Shown: positions 27,399-36,371 of the stretch, piece after piece
How the letters are laid out: every line of letters begins with the position of its first letter
Position numbering within the stretch: the first letter of the stretch is position 1
Assembly: GCF_011604685.1 (NCBI RefSeq)
Contig: NZ_CP050063.1
Location: 7,419,001 to 7,483,000 of the forward strand
Reading direction: 5' to 3'
DNA from: Spirosoma aureum
GTDB taxonomy: Bacteria; Bacteroidota; Bacteroidia; Cytophagales; Spirosomataceae
DNA: 64,000 nt
Notes under the pieces: model-generated
Seen by the model: only the letters and a program-made list of their open reading frames with translations
Databases searched by the model: none
Told to the model about the DNA's origin: nothing
Position numbers and translations under genes: made by a program

Positions 27399-27836
27399 TT
27401 CATATAGCGGATATTTGATGAATAAGTTAAGCTAGAAATTTAGTCTTTTAGTTGTTTTCACTCCGCGTCATGAAGTATAATACATGGCTTTATCATACGA
27501 GAGGGAGATGCGCTAATCACCGCCCAGCCGCAACCGACTATGGACACGTATCAACAGACGCCCCCTTGGCGAATAAATCACTCGCAGAGCCTGATCCTGA
27601 TTTCCAGGTATGGAGCTAATGCCCAAAATCCCTGAATGAGGATAAGGCCAGTTGGTTTTTCCAGCACTGTTTTCCAACGGGTAGTTTTTCTAGAAGAGAT
27701 TGGCCCATTTAGCTGCCCGAATTCAGAAAATTACCCTTAAACGGATCAACTTTACTCGTTACGGTTGCTATCTTTGGAAAGGCATTTTCTCGCCTGCTAT
27801 CTTCATTCTACACCTGTCTCGTTCGTTAAATTTACA
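27399..27836. other. Gene-free stretch
   Basis: Only short unrelated frames of up to 50 codons were found here; none has a recognisable motif. It may contain the promoter of the propeller pseudogene that follows. Confidence 0.4.
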
Positions 27837-28560
27837 ATGAAAATAAACCTACTGATCAGCAGTCTAGTACTATTAGTGAGTTTCTGGTAAGTAAAGGCCC
27901 AATCAAATACAACCGTTTATATTGGCAGTGGCGATGATAAATTATATGCCCTTGACGCCCGGAATGGGGCAAAAAAATGGGACTATACCATCGCTTCAGG
28001 CCAGAAAGTTAATACCAGCCCTACCGTTTCCAATGGATTGGTTTATGCGGGTGGAACCGGAGGGAAACTTGTTGCGCTGGATGCCGAGATTGGCACCAAA
28101 AAGTGGGATACCAGTGTAACCGGTGGCTTCTTTGTGCCGTCCAGCCCCGCTGTTGCCGATGGAATACTATACATCGGTGATGGTACAGAAGATGTGCTTT
28201 CTTTAATGCACTAACGGGCGCCAAAACCAGAACGTTTTTTACCCAAACTTCAGTTGAGTTGAGTCGAGTCTGGCAGTCCTAAATGGAATACTCTACATTG
28301 GCAGCGGATATGCGGTCTTTGCATTTTTGACCCAAATGGGTGTTCAGAAATGGCGCTTTGCCTTGAGCAATCCGGCTGGTTACGTCAACTCAACTTTGGC
28401 CATAGCCAATGGAATGGTATATGCCTGCAGTTTCGATAAAATGGTGTATGCGCTGGATGTACAGACAGGCGTAAAGAAATGGGAATTCGCGACGGCAAAT
28501 ATCATCAACTCGAGCCCAGCGGTGGCCGATGGAATTGTTTATGTAAAAAGTAACGATGCC
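27837..28560 (+). pseudogene. Broken PQQ-like beta-propeller protein
   Basis: ATG at 27837 begins a signal peptide MKINLLISSLVLLVSFW that is cut by TAA at 27888-27890, then resumes KAQSNTTVYIGSGDDKLYAL. The repeats DARNGAKKWDYTIASGQKVN, TSPTVSNGLVYAGGTGGKLV and SSPAVADGILYIGDG follow the PQQ-propeller pattern of GxLYAL-D-x-x-G-x-x-K-W. A frame change near 28205 and another stop near 28280 break it. Later blades (AFLTQMGVQKWRFALSNPAG, FDKMVYALDVQTGVKKWEF, SSPAVADGIVYVKSND) are in further frames. Homology stops near 28560, where a different gene abuts in the opposite direction. Confidence 0.8.
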
Positions 28561-28991
28561 TGTTGCATTGCCCGCCCGGAGGTCCAGCAACAATGACATA
28601 CTCATTGTTGCTGTTTTTGCGAATCTCTTGAATACCCCGATTGCCCAAATCCAGCTCAATAGGTGCACCAAATTGAGCTGAACCCTTCGTACCACCTGTA
28701 GCCGAAAGCAGACTGGTGAAATTGGTGACTGGAACAATTAGTGCCCTTATCCGAGAACTGGTGGGTACTTGCGGTGCTCTAAAACAGATGTAAACAGTTG
28801 TCGTGCTATTGGGCGCCAATTCTATACCTTCGATATTATAGCCAGTTGCCTGCTTCGAATTGACACCCGCAGCGTCACGGGTTTCAAATCCATAAAAGTT
28901 GCCGTTGTTCTTGTCCCAGGCTATCAGATCCTCCCGCAAATAATCGTATCTTCCTACATGGGTAAGCCATGCGTTAATTTACTTGTAAGCG
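28561..28991 (-). pseudogene. Internal fragment of a secreted beta-propeller-like protein
   Basis: Open from a TAA near 28992: GRYDYLREDLIAWDKNNGNF, GFETRDAAGVNSKQATGYNI, EGIELAPNSTTTVYICFRAP, FGAPIELDLGNRGIQEIRKN, NEYVIVAGPPGG. It ends at the junction with the PQQ remnant, where the text turns to nonsense. Both ends of the parent gene are missing. The pattern resembles DUF3616/phytase-esterase-like propellers; the family call is low confidence, the coding nature is clear. Confidence 0.6.
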
Positions 28992-29306
28992 CCAGGTGAG
29001 TGTATACTGTGCAAGTATATTCTGAGAGTCAAGTGCACTGGCTTGGGGAAACCATATTGACTTCGGATCAATTCAAGCCACATAACTCCCTTAAAAACGA
29101 ATTAATGAGTAAACTTTATAGGCAGACAATTAAATTCTCCTATTGTAGTATACCGGTCTCTTAATAAGTTAAAATTTCTTAAATAGGATTAAAATTAAAT
29201 TTTCTTACAATTCCTTCATCCAATTGTACCAAACCAAAAAGCAGATTGGGCAGTTAAATAGTTAGTGTTTTTAATGCCATTTTAATGTTAACTGCTTATT
29301 GAATTT
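28992..29306. other. A/T-rich promoter region of the exporter operon
   Basis: No gene. The last 150 bases before 29307 are very A/T-rich and lie directly ahead of a three-gene operon, so they must carry its promoter. No specific element could be fixed. Confidence 0.4.
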
Positions 29307-30311
29307 ATGGCCGTGAATACCAAGTTGCAGCCACCTCCTTCGTCTCTTCAGCGATTGTTACGGTTATTAGGCACTGAACGAAAAGATATTGTCTACACGC
29401 TTTTATTTGCCATCATCACAGGGCTTATCGGCCTTACACTTCCCCTGGGTATTCAGGCGGTCTTCAATCTGGTATCCAGCGGTATGCTGTTTAGTTCGGT
29501 CTACGTCATGATCGGATTAGTAATTGTCGGTGTACTGGCCGGAGGATTACTGACTATTGTGCAGTTTACCCTTGTCGAAATTATTCAGCAGCGAATATTT
29601 GCGAAGGCGGCTTTTGAATTTACGTACCGTTTGCCCCGCATTCAACCCGAGGCCTTAAACGATTACTACCCGCCCGAACTAATGAACCGGTTCTTCGACG
29701 TAGTGACGCTTCAGAAAGGCATGTCGAAGGTGTTGATCGATCTGCCAGCCGCTGCGGTGCAGATTCTGTTTGGTACGATTCTGCTTTCGTTCTATCACCC
29801 CGTATTCCTCGGATTTGGCCTCATTACATTACTGGTCATTTATGTGGTCATTCGACTGTTCGGACCTGAAGGAACTCGTACCAGCATTAAAGAATCGAGT
29901 GATAAATACAAGGTTGTTGACTGGCTCGAACAGTATTCACTGAAAGTTTCGGAGTCCCATGCTTTCGATGAACGAACTAATCCAATTGATCAAATTGACA
30001 AGTACCTGGCCAGCTATATCAAACACCGGAATGATCATTTCAGCGTGTTGAAACGCTTTTACTATAGTTCTGTTGGATTCAAAACGATGGTGACCGGGGG
30101 GCTGCTGATTATTGGTACGTCCCTGGTCGTGAGCCGCGAGATGTCCCTTGGACAATTCGTCGCTTCTGAACTGGTGATTGTTTTGATTACCGGCGCTGTC
30201 GATAAGTTGATTACCAGTGTAGACACCGTTTTTGACATGCTTACCAGCGTCGAAAAAATTGGCGCTGTAACCGACTTACCCATCGAAACCGATACACCAA
30301 CCCATGCTTAA
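29307..30311 (+). CDS. ABC exporter membrane domain without ATPase
   Basis: A 334-residue protein that matches only the ABC_membrane (type 1 exporter) domain: several hydrophobic helices (IVYTLLFAIITGLIGLTLPL, VYVMIGLVIVGVLAGGLLTI, VQILFGTILLSFYHPVFLGF, and a final helix pair), a coupling-helix phrase RTSIKESSDKYKVVDWLEQY, and the exit phrase DKLITSVDTVFDMLTSVEKI that normally precedes the nucleotide-binding domain. Here the chain ends with a stop: no Walker A, LSGGQ or Walker B follows. The stop overlaps the next start by eight bases, so the truncation is built into the operon. An ATPase must be supplied elsewhere, or the protein is a structural partner. Confidence 0.85.
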   Translation: MAVNTKLQPPPSSLQRLLRLLGTERKDIVYTLLFAIITGLIGLTLPLGIQAVFNLVSSGMLFSSVYVMIGLVIVGVLAGGLLTIVQFTLVEIIQQRIFAKAAFEFTYRLPRIQPEALNDYYPPELMNRFFDVVTLQKGMSKVLIDLPAAAVQILFGTILLSFYHPVFLGFGLITLLVIYVVIRLFGPEGTRTSIKESSDKYKVVDWLEQYSLKVSESHAFDERTNPIDQIDKYLASYIKHRNDHFSVLKRFYYSSVGFKTMVTGGLLIIGTSLVVSREMSLGQFVASELVIVLITGAVDKLITSVDTVFDMLTSVEKIGAVTDLPIETDTPTHA

Positions 30312-31656
30312 CTTATCGAATCAACAGATTGACGAGCAGATGGTTGTTGATCATCCACTCAAAACGTTACAGGCGTTGCCTATGCCTCGTAGCAGCCGTA
30401 AGCTTGGCCGCTGGATGCTCTTCTTTCTATTTCTTACCATAGTCGTACTGTTTCTGCCCTGGCGTCAGAACATAAGTGGTACGGGCTCGATAACCGCCCT
30501 GACTCCGCAGGATCGCCCTCAATCCCTTCAGAATGCGATTGCTGGTCGGATTGAACGCTGGTCCGCTCGGGAAGGTCAATACGTTCGGAAAGGCGATACG
30601 TTGCTGGTTATTTCGGAAATTAAGGACGACTATTTTGATCCAAACCTTCCTCAGCGACTGAACGAGCAATTAGCCGCTAAAAAAGGCAGCCGACTCGCCA
30701 CAGAAGCCAAAATTAAAGCGCTGGATGGACAAATTTCGGCCTTAACGGCTGGCGTTAAAGTGGACCTTGCTTCCGCCCGAAACAAGGTGCAGCAGAGCCT
30801 GTTGCAAGTCCGGATCGACAGTACGGATCTGGTTGCTATCCAGCGTAATTACCAGATTGCCGTCGCCCGGCTCGAACGCTACGAGAAAGGATATCGGGAT
30901 GGGTTGTTTTCGCTGACCGATCTGGAAGGTCGGCGGCTTACGCTTCAGCAGGATTATGCCAAAGTTCAAGTGCAGGACAACAAGCTTGGTGTATCGCGAC
31001 AGTCGTTGGTTAATGCGCAGCTTAACCTACAACTCATTCAGGCTAAATATGAGCAGGAAGTTGCTAAAACAATGTCGGACCGTAGTTCGGCCGTTTCGAG
31101 CCAGGCCAGTGCTAACAATGAGATTGCCGTTATGCGAAATAAAATCAGTAACGTCGATGTTCGACGCGGCCTTTACATCATACGGGCACCACAAAACGGC
31201 TACATCGTGCGCGCGTTGAAAGCCGGGATTGGCGAAACCATTAAAGAAGGTGAATCCATTGCTACGTTACAGCCCGACAACCCAACCATGGCCGTCGAGC
31301 TATATGTACGGGCGATGGACGTCCCGTTGATTCAACGGGGGCGCATGGTACGCCTGCAGTTTGACGGGTGGCCAGCCATTCAATTTTCAGGATGGCCAGC
31401 GGTAGCCGTTGGTACGTTCGGCGGTAAAGTGGTCGTTATTGACGCCGTCAGCAGCACGAATGGCAAATACCGTTTATTAGTCCGACCGGAAGCCATGCCC
31501 AGCGATCAGCCCTGGCCTGAGCAGCTTCGCGTGGGTTCCGGTGTTGTGGGCTGGGTCATGCTTGACGATGTACCAATCTGGTATGAGATATGGCGCCAGC
31601 TCAACGGATTTCCGCCGAGTCTGCAAGAAGAACCCCAGATTAAAGAAAAAGTATGA
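30304..31656 (+). CDS. HlyD-family membrane-fusion adaptor
   Basis: A 450-residue adaptor with one N-terminal membrane helix (WMLFFLFLTIVVLFLPW, about residues 39-55), a split lipoyl/barrel domain (ALTPQDRPQSLQNAIAGRIE, WSAREGQYVRKGDTLLVISE, and later IRAPQNGYIVRALKAGIGET), a long coiled coil (residues 115-275), and a beta-barrel domain (MAVELYVRAMDVPLIQRGRM). It would bridge the inner-membrane exporter at 29307 and the outer-membrane channel at 31653 across the periplasm. The start overlaps the upstream gene by eight bases and its stop overlaps the next start by four. Confidence 0.93.
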   Translation: MLNLSNQQIDEQMVVDHPLKTLQALPMPRSSRKLGRWMLFFLFLTIVVLFLPWRQNISGTGSITALTPQDRPQSLQNAIAGRIERWSAREGQYVRKGDTLLVISEIKDDYFDPNLPQRLNEQLAAKKGSRLATEAKIKALDGQISALTAGVKVDLASARNKVQQSLLQVRIDSTDLVAIQRNYQIAVARLERYEKGYRDGLFSLTDLEGRRLTLQQDYAKVQVQDNKLGVSRQSLVNAQLNLQLIQAKYEQEVAKTMSDRSSAVSSQASANNEIAVMRNKISNVDVRRGLYIIRAPQNGYIVRALKAGIGETIKEGESIATLQPDNPTMAVELYVRAMDVPLIQRGRMVRLQFDGWPAIQFSGWPAVAVGTFGGKVVVIDAVSSTNGKYRLLVRPEAMPSDQPWPEQLRVGSGVVGWVMLDDVPIWYEIWRQLNGFPPSLQEEPQIKEKV

Positions 31657-33224
31657 AGTTAATGCATTCATGTTTCTGGTTCTGGAGTTTAGTACTTTGG
31701 TCAGGATCGCTTTGTGGACAAGCGATTCCTGCTCCAATTACCAGACAACCAGAACCCATTCCAACAGACGTTTTATCCCGAACAGCCATTTCCGTTTCGG
31801 GCACATCGACAGGCACTGTCGCTACGTTACCTGCGAGAGCAGCCACACCGAATACATTGCCTGTTTTTACGGCCGATGAGTTTTACCAGGCTGTTCTTCA
31901 GCATAATCCAATTGTGCGGCAGGCAGCTCTGTTAAACCAGGAAGCACAGGCCCAGGTGCAGCAGGCTCGTGGTGCATTTGACCCTAAGCTGTTCACGGAT
32001 TATCAGAAGAAGAATTTCGGCAATACGCTCTATTATGATAAATGGCAATCGGGTTTATCTGTACCGGTGTTACCCGGCGGTCTTGACGTGAAAATGACGT
32101 ATGATCGAAGTACCGGCAAATACCTGAATCCTGAGAACTTTGTACCATCAACCGGATTGATCGGCGTAGGAGTAAGTGTGCCCGTTACTCAGGGTCTTTT
32201 TATTGACGCCCGACGAAATACGCTCCGGCAGGCTCAATTAGCCGTTGATCTGGCTGATGCTGAACGGCTGTCACTCATCAATAAGACGCTTCTGGAGGCC
32301 GCCAAAGCATACTGGGACTGGTACATGGCTTTCCAGCAATTCCGCTGGATTGATCAGGGATATCAACTGGCACAGACGCGTTTTGTGGCTGTTCGACAGC
32401 GGGCGTTAATCGGTGATGCTGCTCCTATCGACACTACCGAAGCCCTGATAACTGTTCAGGATAGGCTGGTGCAGCTTCAACAGGCAGGGGTTAGCCTGCA
32501 AAATGCGCGCTTGACCCTAAGTACGTTTTTGTGGAGCAGTACGGCTGAATCGACTCCTCAACCGATTGATTTACCTCCCAACGTTGCGCCACAGGCCGCT
32601 CCTTCCGATCAGATCAGCCAACTGCAGCTTCAGGAGCTGCTTTCCCGGGCGAGCGAACGCCATCCTGAGCTTCTTAAACTTACCAGCAAGCAACAACAAG
32701 TAACGGTTGAAGAGCGCTACCGACGCGCCTTACTGCTACCTAAAGTGAACCTCCAGGCTAGCTTAGTAAGCCGAGGTCCACTCTCCGAAGCAAGTTACGA
32801 CGGAACAGATTATTATGGCTTTCAGGCTGATAACCATAAGATTGGCGTTGATCTGGCGTTTCCTCTGTTTCTGCGTGCTGAACGGGGGAAACTGCGGCAG
32901 GTTCAGCTTAAGAACCAGCAGTTGGGCCTAGAGTGGCAACAAACTGGCCGAGATATTGTCAACGACGTGCAATGTGCGTGGAATGAACTGTCAGCCCTTG
33001 GACAGCAGATTGCCACCCAGCAACAAACGACTACTAATCAGCAGGTTCTGGTGCGTGCCGAATTGGATAAGTTTCAGTTGGGGGAGAGTTCCCTCTTTCT
33101 GATCAATAGCCGGGAAACCAAGCTTATTGATTACCAGATAAAGCTGGAAGAGTTACGATCTAAGCATCAGAAAGCCTTGGCTAATTTATGGTACGCAGCC
33201 GGCTCTAATGTTGGTCATCGCTAA
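31653..33224 (+). CDS. TolC-family outer-membrane efflux channel
   Basis: A 523-residue OEP protein with signal peptide (cleavage near SLCGQA) and a Ser/Thr/Pro-rich linker. Two OEP repeats are visible: FYQAVLQHNPIVRQAALLNQ, AYWDWYMAFQQFRWIDQGYQ and TEALITVQDRLVQLQQAGVS in the first; RHPELLKLTSKQQQVTVEER, AFPLFLRAERGKLRQVQLKN and DKFQLGESSLFLINSRETKL in the second. It forms the trimeric outer-membrane duct of a type I-like export system with the two upstream genes. ATGA overlap with the adaptor gene supports one operon. Cargo is not evident; no RTX-like gene is in the window. Confidence 0.92.
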   Translation: MKLMHSCFWFWSLVLWSGSLCGQAIPAPITRQPEPIPTDVLSRTAISVSGTSTGTVATLPARAATPNTLPVFTADEFYQAVLQHNPIVRQAALLNQEAQAQVQQARGAFDPKLFTDYQKKNFGNTLYYDKWQSGLSVPVLPGGLDVKMTYDRSTGKYLNPENFVPSTGLIGVGVSVPVTQGLFIDARRNTLRQAQLAVDLADAERLSLINKTLLEAAKAYWDWYMAFQQFRWIDQGYQLAQTRFVAVRQRALIGDAAPIDTTEALITVQDRLVQLQQAGVSLQNARLTLSTFLWSSTAESTPQPIDLPPNVAPQAAPSDQISQLQLQELLSRASERHPELLKLTSKQQQVTVEERYRRALLLPKVNLQASLVSRGPLSEASYDGTDYYGFQADNHKIGVDLAFPLFLRAERGKLRQVQLKNQQLGLEWQQTGRDIVNDVQCAWNELSALGQQIATQQQTTTNQQVLVRAELDKFQLGESSLFLINSRETKLIDYQIKLEELRSKHQKALANLWYAAGSNVGHR

Positions 33225-33497
33225 AAAATAATGAATATGCGGTAAATTCGGAAGGTATCAGGTCAATCAGTATAGGCATCCCCAATTTGGCGTCTTAAAT
33301 CTATAGTTTCGTGAAGCCATATCAGCTGTCACCAGTAATTCACGAGTTGTTATGGAAATCAAGACTTCGGTCGACATCATGAAAATGCTTTTGCCCGTGG
33401 TCAGGCAAATTTTATTGAAATCCTTCTAGCGTCAGCATGTGTCTACCGGAAAGGCCCGTTACTGGCTAAAGCGTTTGGGATGATGGCACTCGGTCAA
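33225..33497. other. Gene-free stretch with possible coding remnant
   Basis: On the plus strand a frame without start codon reads HHENAFARGQANFIEILLAS and KAFGMMALGQLGNNEP, ending at 33518. It may be an old gene tail but overlaps the response-regulator end on the other strand and could be chance. Confidence 0.25.
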
Positions 33498-33890
33498 CTA
33501 GGCAATAATGAACCCTAACTGCGCTTTCCAGGAAGCGAAGGAGAACTTCTTTTCAAATAATGCCTGAATGGTTAATTCATAGGCTTCTTCGACCAGTTTT
33601 TCTTCAACGGGATGGGTCATGAACACGAACTGAATACACTTTTTGCGCAGCCCCGAATCCTGATCGATTTGTTTCCGAAGCTCCAGGCCACTCATTCCCG
33701 GCATACTGATTTCGGAAATAATCAAAAAGGGAATCTCTGATGTCGACTTCAGGTAGTTCAGGGCGGTTTGACCATTGAAAAAAACGATGACTGGATGTGG
33801 CAGGGCCAATTCCGATATGGCCAGTTTAAAAATATCAGGATCATCGTCACGGTGCCGCACCTGCGGACCGGCCGCTGCGATCGGCGTCAA
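33498..33890 (-). CDS. Response-regulator receiver with damaged N-terminus and Asp-to-Glu change
   Basis: A 130-residue single-domain receiver: DDDPDIFKLAISELALPHPV, VIVFFNGQTALNYLKS, LIISEISMPGMSGLELRKQI, FVFMTHPVEEKLVEEAYELT, FEKKFSFASWK. Two anomalies. The phospho-acceptor position, normally Asp in LIISDINMPG, is Glu. The normal start ATG with MIFID at 33900 is separated from DDDPD by a 40-base GC-rich segment (33849-33888) that shifts the frame, so the annotated frame can start only from a TTG. Probably a decaying gene or a pseudo-receiver. It lies 451 bases downstream of the histidine kinase on the same strand. Confidence 0.65.
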   Translation of the reverse strand: MTPIAAAGPQVRHRDDDPDIFKLAISELALPHPVIVFFNGQTALNYLKSTSEIPFLIISEISMPGMSGLELRKQIDQDSGLRKKCIQFVFMTHPVEEKLVEEAYELTIQALFEKKFSFASWKAQLGFIIA

Positions 33891-34341
33891 TAAAGATCAT
33901 GAGGTACCCGTTCATGGCTACCTGGCTTTTACAATACGGTTAAACGAAAAGCTCGGTTCAATACCGAGCTTCCAATGGTTTTGTTTTTTCTTAACGTTGA
34001 GTGAAACGATGCCGATCTATGGTAAGGCTGCACGAAGGCAGCGAACAACTGAAGATAAAAACCCGTCCGCTTACTAATAAGCTCAAATCATGCCAACCCT
34101 TGACCAGGTAGATAATTCATTGACTGTCACCCAATTGACAATACGTATTGGCGCGAGTATTAACGAACACCGGTGATTTTTTTGCTCAATTCTGTGGGAT
34201 AAACGCCCAGTTGGCCCTTCCTATAAGGCTCAGCTGTCCATCAGTCCGGCTGACATCCTATCCACATTAACCGGTGAGACCCATCGGCCATTAAGCAGGG
34301 CAACACTGATTTCCACCACGGGCTAGCCTCCAGGGAGTAGG
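33891..34341. other. Gene-poor stretch between receiver and kinase
   Basis: No convincing gene. A 28-codon frame at 34090-34176 (+) and a following protein-like frame (LWDKRPVGPSYKAQLSISPA) could be parts of one small broken gene, but they have no recognisable family. Confidence 0.3.
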
Positions 34342-35709
34342 CTAGTTGGGTAAAAAGACGCTAAAGGTTGCTCCCTGACCGGGCTGACTAGTCGCCCGAA
34401 TAGCCCCCCCATGGTTACTCACCACTTTCGCACAGATGGCCAGCCCAATGCCTGTGCCTGCAAACTCACTCTTGCCGTGGAGTCGCTGAAAGACCTGAAA
34501 GATGCGGTCGGCATGCTTCTGCTCAAAGCCAATGCCCGTATCAATTACATCGATCCGGTAGTAGAGCGGGGCGGAAAGGGCCGGTTTTACCGATGGAGGT
34601 AAATCCTTGGCCAGCAGCGTTTGAACTCGAATCTGAATCCGTGGAGGCTTCGAGATGGCTGACGTTCCCTGGCTGGATGTCGCTGCCCGGCTAAATTTGA
34701 GGGCGTTACTGAACAGATTCTGGAAGAGTTGGCCTAACTGAATCGAGTCCCCCAGCACCTCCGGTAAGGCATCCACTTCCACAAGTGCACCCGTTTCGGC
34801 AATCACCAACTCTAAATCCGAAAGAACCGTCTGCACAACTGCGGAGAGCGAAATAAGTTGACGACGCTCATGGAGGGCGGAAATTCGAGAATAACTCAAC
34901 AGATCCTGAATCAGACATGACATGCGATTGGACGCCGATTGCATCCGGTCCAGGTAAGTTTTCCCCTCGCCCAATTGGTCGGCATACTGGGCCTGCAAGA
35001 GATTGCCAAACGATTGAATCTTTCGCAGGGGCTCTTGCAGGTCATGGGAAGCCACCGAAGCAAATTCGTGCAACGCATCATTAGCCTGACGTAGTAATTT
35101 ATTCGCATGGTGAAGCTCATCGTTGGCTTGTTTGAGGGCCTGGGTGCGTATTTGGACCTGCTCTTCCAGTTCCTCTGTCAGCGTTCGATATCGCTGTTCA
35201 CTTAGCAGTAAAGCCTTGCTGGCTTTTCGTAAGGTAAGCAGATTGACTATCTGATTAGTCAAGGTTTGTAAAGCTCCCAGTTGAGCCTCGCTCAATTGCC
35301 GGGGCTTGTCATCCAGCACACACAGGGAGCCCAGGGGGAAGCCATTGTCATCAATCAGCGGTATGCCAGCGTAAAAAACGACGTGGGGTTCACCCGTCAC
35401 AAACGGATTACTGGCAAAGCGTTCATCCTGCCGGGTATCGGGGACCAGGAAAGGCTGGTTTGGATGGAGGATGGCGTGGGCGCAAAAAGAAAACTGGCGG
35501 GGTGTTTCCCGAACGGCAAAGCCTAGGGCCGACTTAAACCACTGCCGTTTTTCATCGACCAGGCTAATCAAGGAGATCGGAGTCTGACAGATTTGAGCAG
35601 CCAGACTGGTAATATGGTCGTAGTCGGCCTCGGGTAAGGAGTCCAGAATCTCATAACTTCGAATGGCTTGCAGCCGGTTGATTTCTGGGTCAGGTTGGAT
35701 AGGTAGCAT
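34342..35709 (-). CDS. GAF-domain sensor histidine kinase
   Basis: A 455-residue cytoplasmic kinase: N-terminal GAF domain (residues about 20-165; [60 protein letters not shown]), a coiled coil (about 170-215), a HisKA domain with phospho-acceptor His in [20 protein letters not shown], and a HATPase_c domain with N box [17 protein letters not shown]1 box [15 protein letters not shown] box [10 protein letters not shown] and G2 box [11 protein letters not shown]. No membrane segment. The light or redox ligand cannot be read. The damaged receiver at 33890 may once have been its partner. Confidence 0.93.
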   Translation of the reverse strand: MLPIQPDPEINRLQAIRSYEILDSLPEADYDHITSLAAQICQTPISLISLVDEKRQWFKSALGFAVRETPRQFSFCAHAILHPNQPFLVPDTRQDERFASNPFVTGEPHVVFYAGIPLIDDNGFPLGSLCVLDDKPRQLSEAQLGALQTLTNQIVNLLTLRKASKALLLSEQRYRTLTEELEEQVQIRTQALKQANDELHHANKLLRQANDALHEFASVASHDLQEPLRKIQSFGNLLQAQYADQLGEGKTYLDRMQSASNRMSCLIQDLLSYSRISALHERRQLISLSAVVQTVLSDLELVIAETGALVEVDALPEVLGDSIQLGQLFQNLFSNALKFSRAATSSQGTSAISKPPRIQIRVQTLLAKDLPPSVKPALSAPLYYRIDVIDTGIGFEQKHADRIFQVFQRLHGKSEFAGTGIGLAICAKVVSNHGGAIRATSQPGQGATFSVFLPN

Positions 35710-36192
35710 CGGTATGAGTAGCCCTTAGGGCAACGTGAAAGTAACTGCTCCTAAATAACCCGTGGGTGAAAACGTATGTTCAGGTAAAGATGGTTTTTTG
35801 CCCAGGGTATACCGTTTCTGAAGGGCGGATCGAACGAAGCCGACCCGTAGCTTACCCATATTTCGAGATATTTGTGCCTTCTAAAAGCCGACTGCTGGCC
35901 AGTATGCTATGGGTAGTAGTTAACAGGTATTAAACCAAGCCAGCCAATTAAAGCCCGGTTAGCTGAAATAATACATGAACGCTCCTTCGTCCCAAGGAGA
36001 AGCATTCATGTAAGACTGTTGGGTATAATCATAAAAAGAGGTGGCTAGCCCCTGTCGCCCTACCGACGCTTTGGAAAATTTCCGACCCCTTTGGCGGCCC
36101 AGTCGGCGACGGTTATGACGGGACCATTTGTATTCAAAAAATCAATAGAGTGTCTTAGGCGAGTGTTGTATAGAAATAATCTGTTGACAGAA
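35710..36192. other. Intergenic region with hairpin at 35973-36011
   Basis: No gene. An imperfect dyad ACATGAACGCTCCTT (35973-35987) with AAGGAGAAGCATTCATGT (35994-36011) shares the CGCTCCT core of the dispersed repeat and may be a related structure. Confidence 0.4.
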
Positions 36193-36227
36193 AAGCCTCG
36201 TCCGTTGAAGCTGGACGGACGAGGCTT
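36193..36227 (-). terminator. Rho-independent terminator, minus strand
   Basis: A perfect 13-bp stem AAGCCTCGTCCGT (36193-36205) with 36215-36227, followed on the minus strand by TTTT. It ends the epoxide hydrolase transcript coming from the right. Confidence 0.75.
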
Positions 36228-36371
36228 AAACTCGATGAAAAGCGTGCTGGTATAATTACCTCATTAAACACCCTGCCTAGCGTTCTAGGGAACGCTAAGT
36301 TTTGTTCATCAGGCTTCTGATTAGCACACCGGACGGCTGGGCGCGAGAAGACGCTTAATTGACCTCGAAAT

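Noticed and set aside
33341..33518. Plus-strand frame reading HHENAFARGQANFIEILLAS
   Set aside because: It has no start codon, no recognised family and overlaps the receiver gene; chance cannot be excluded.
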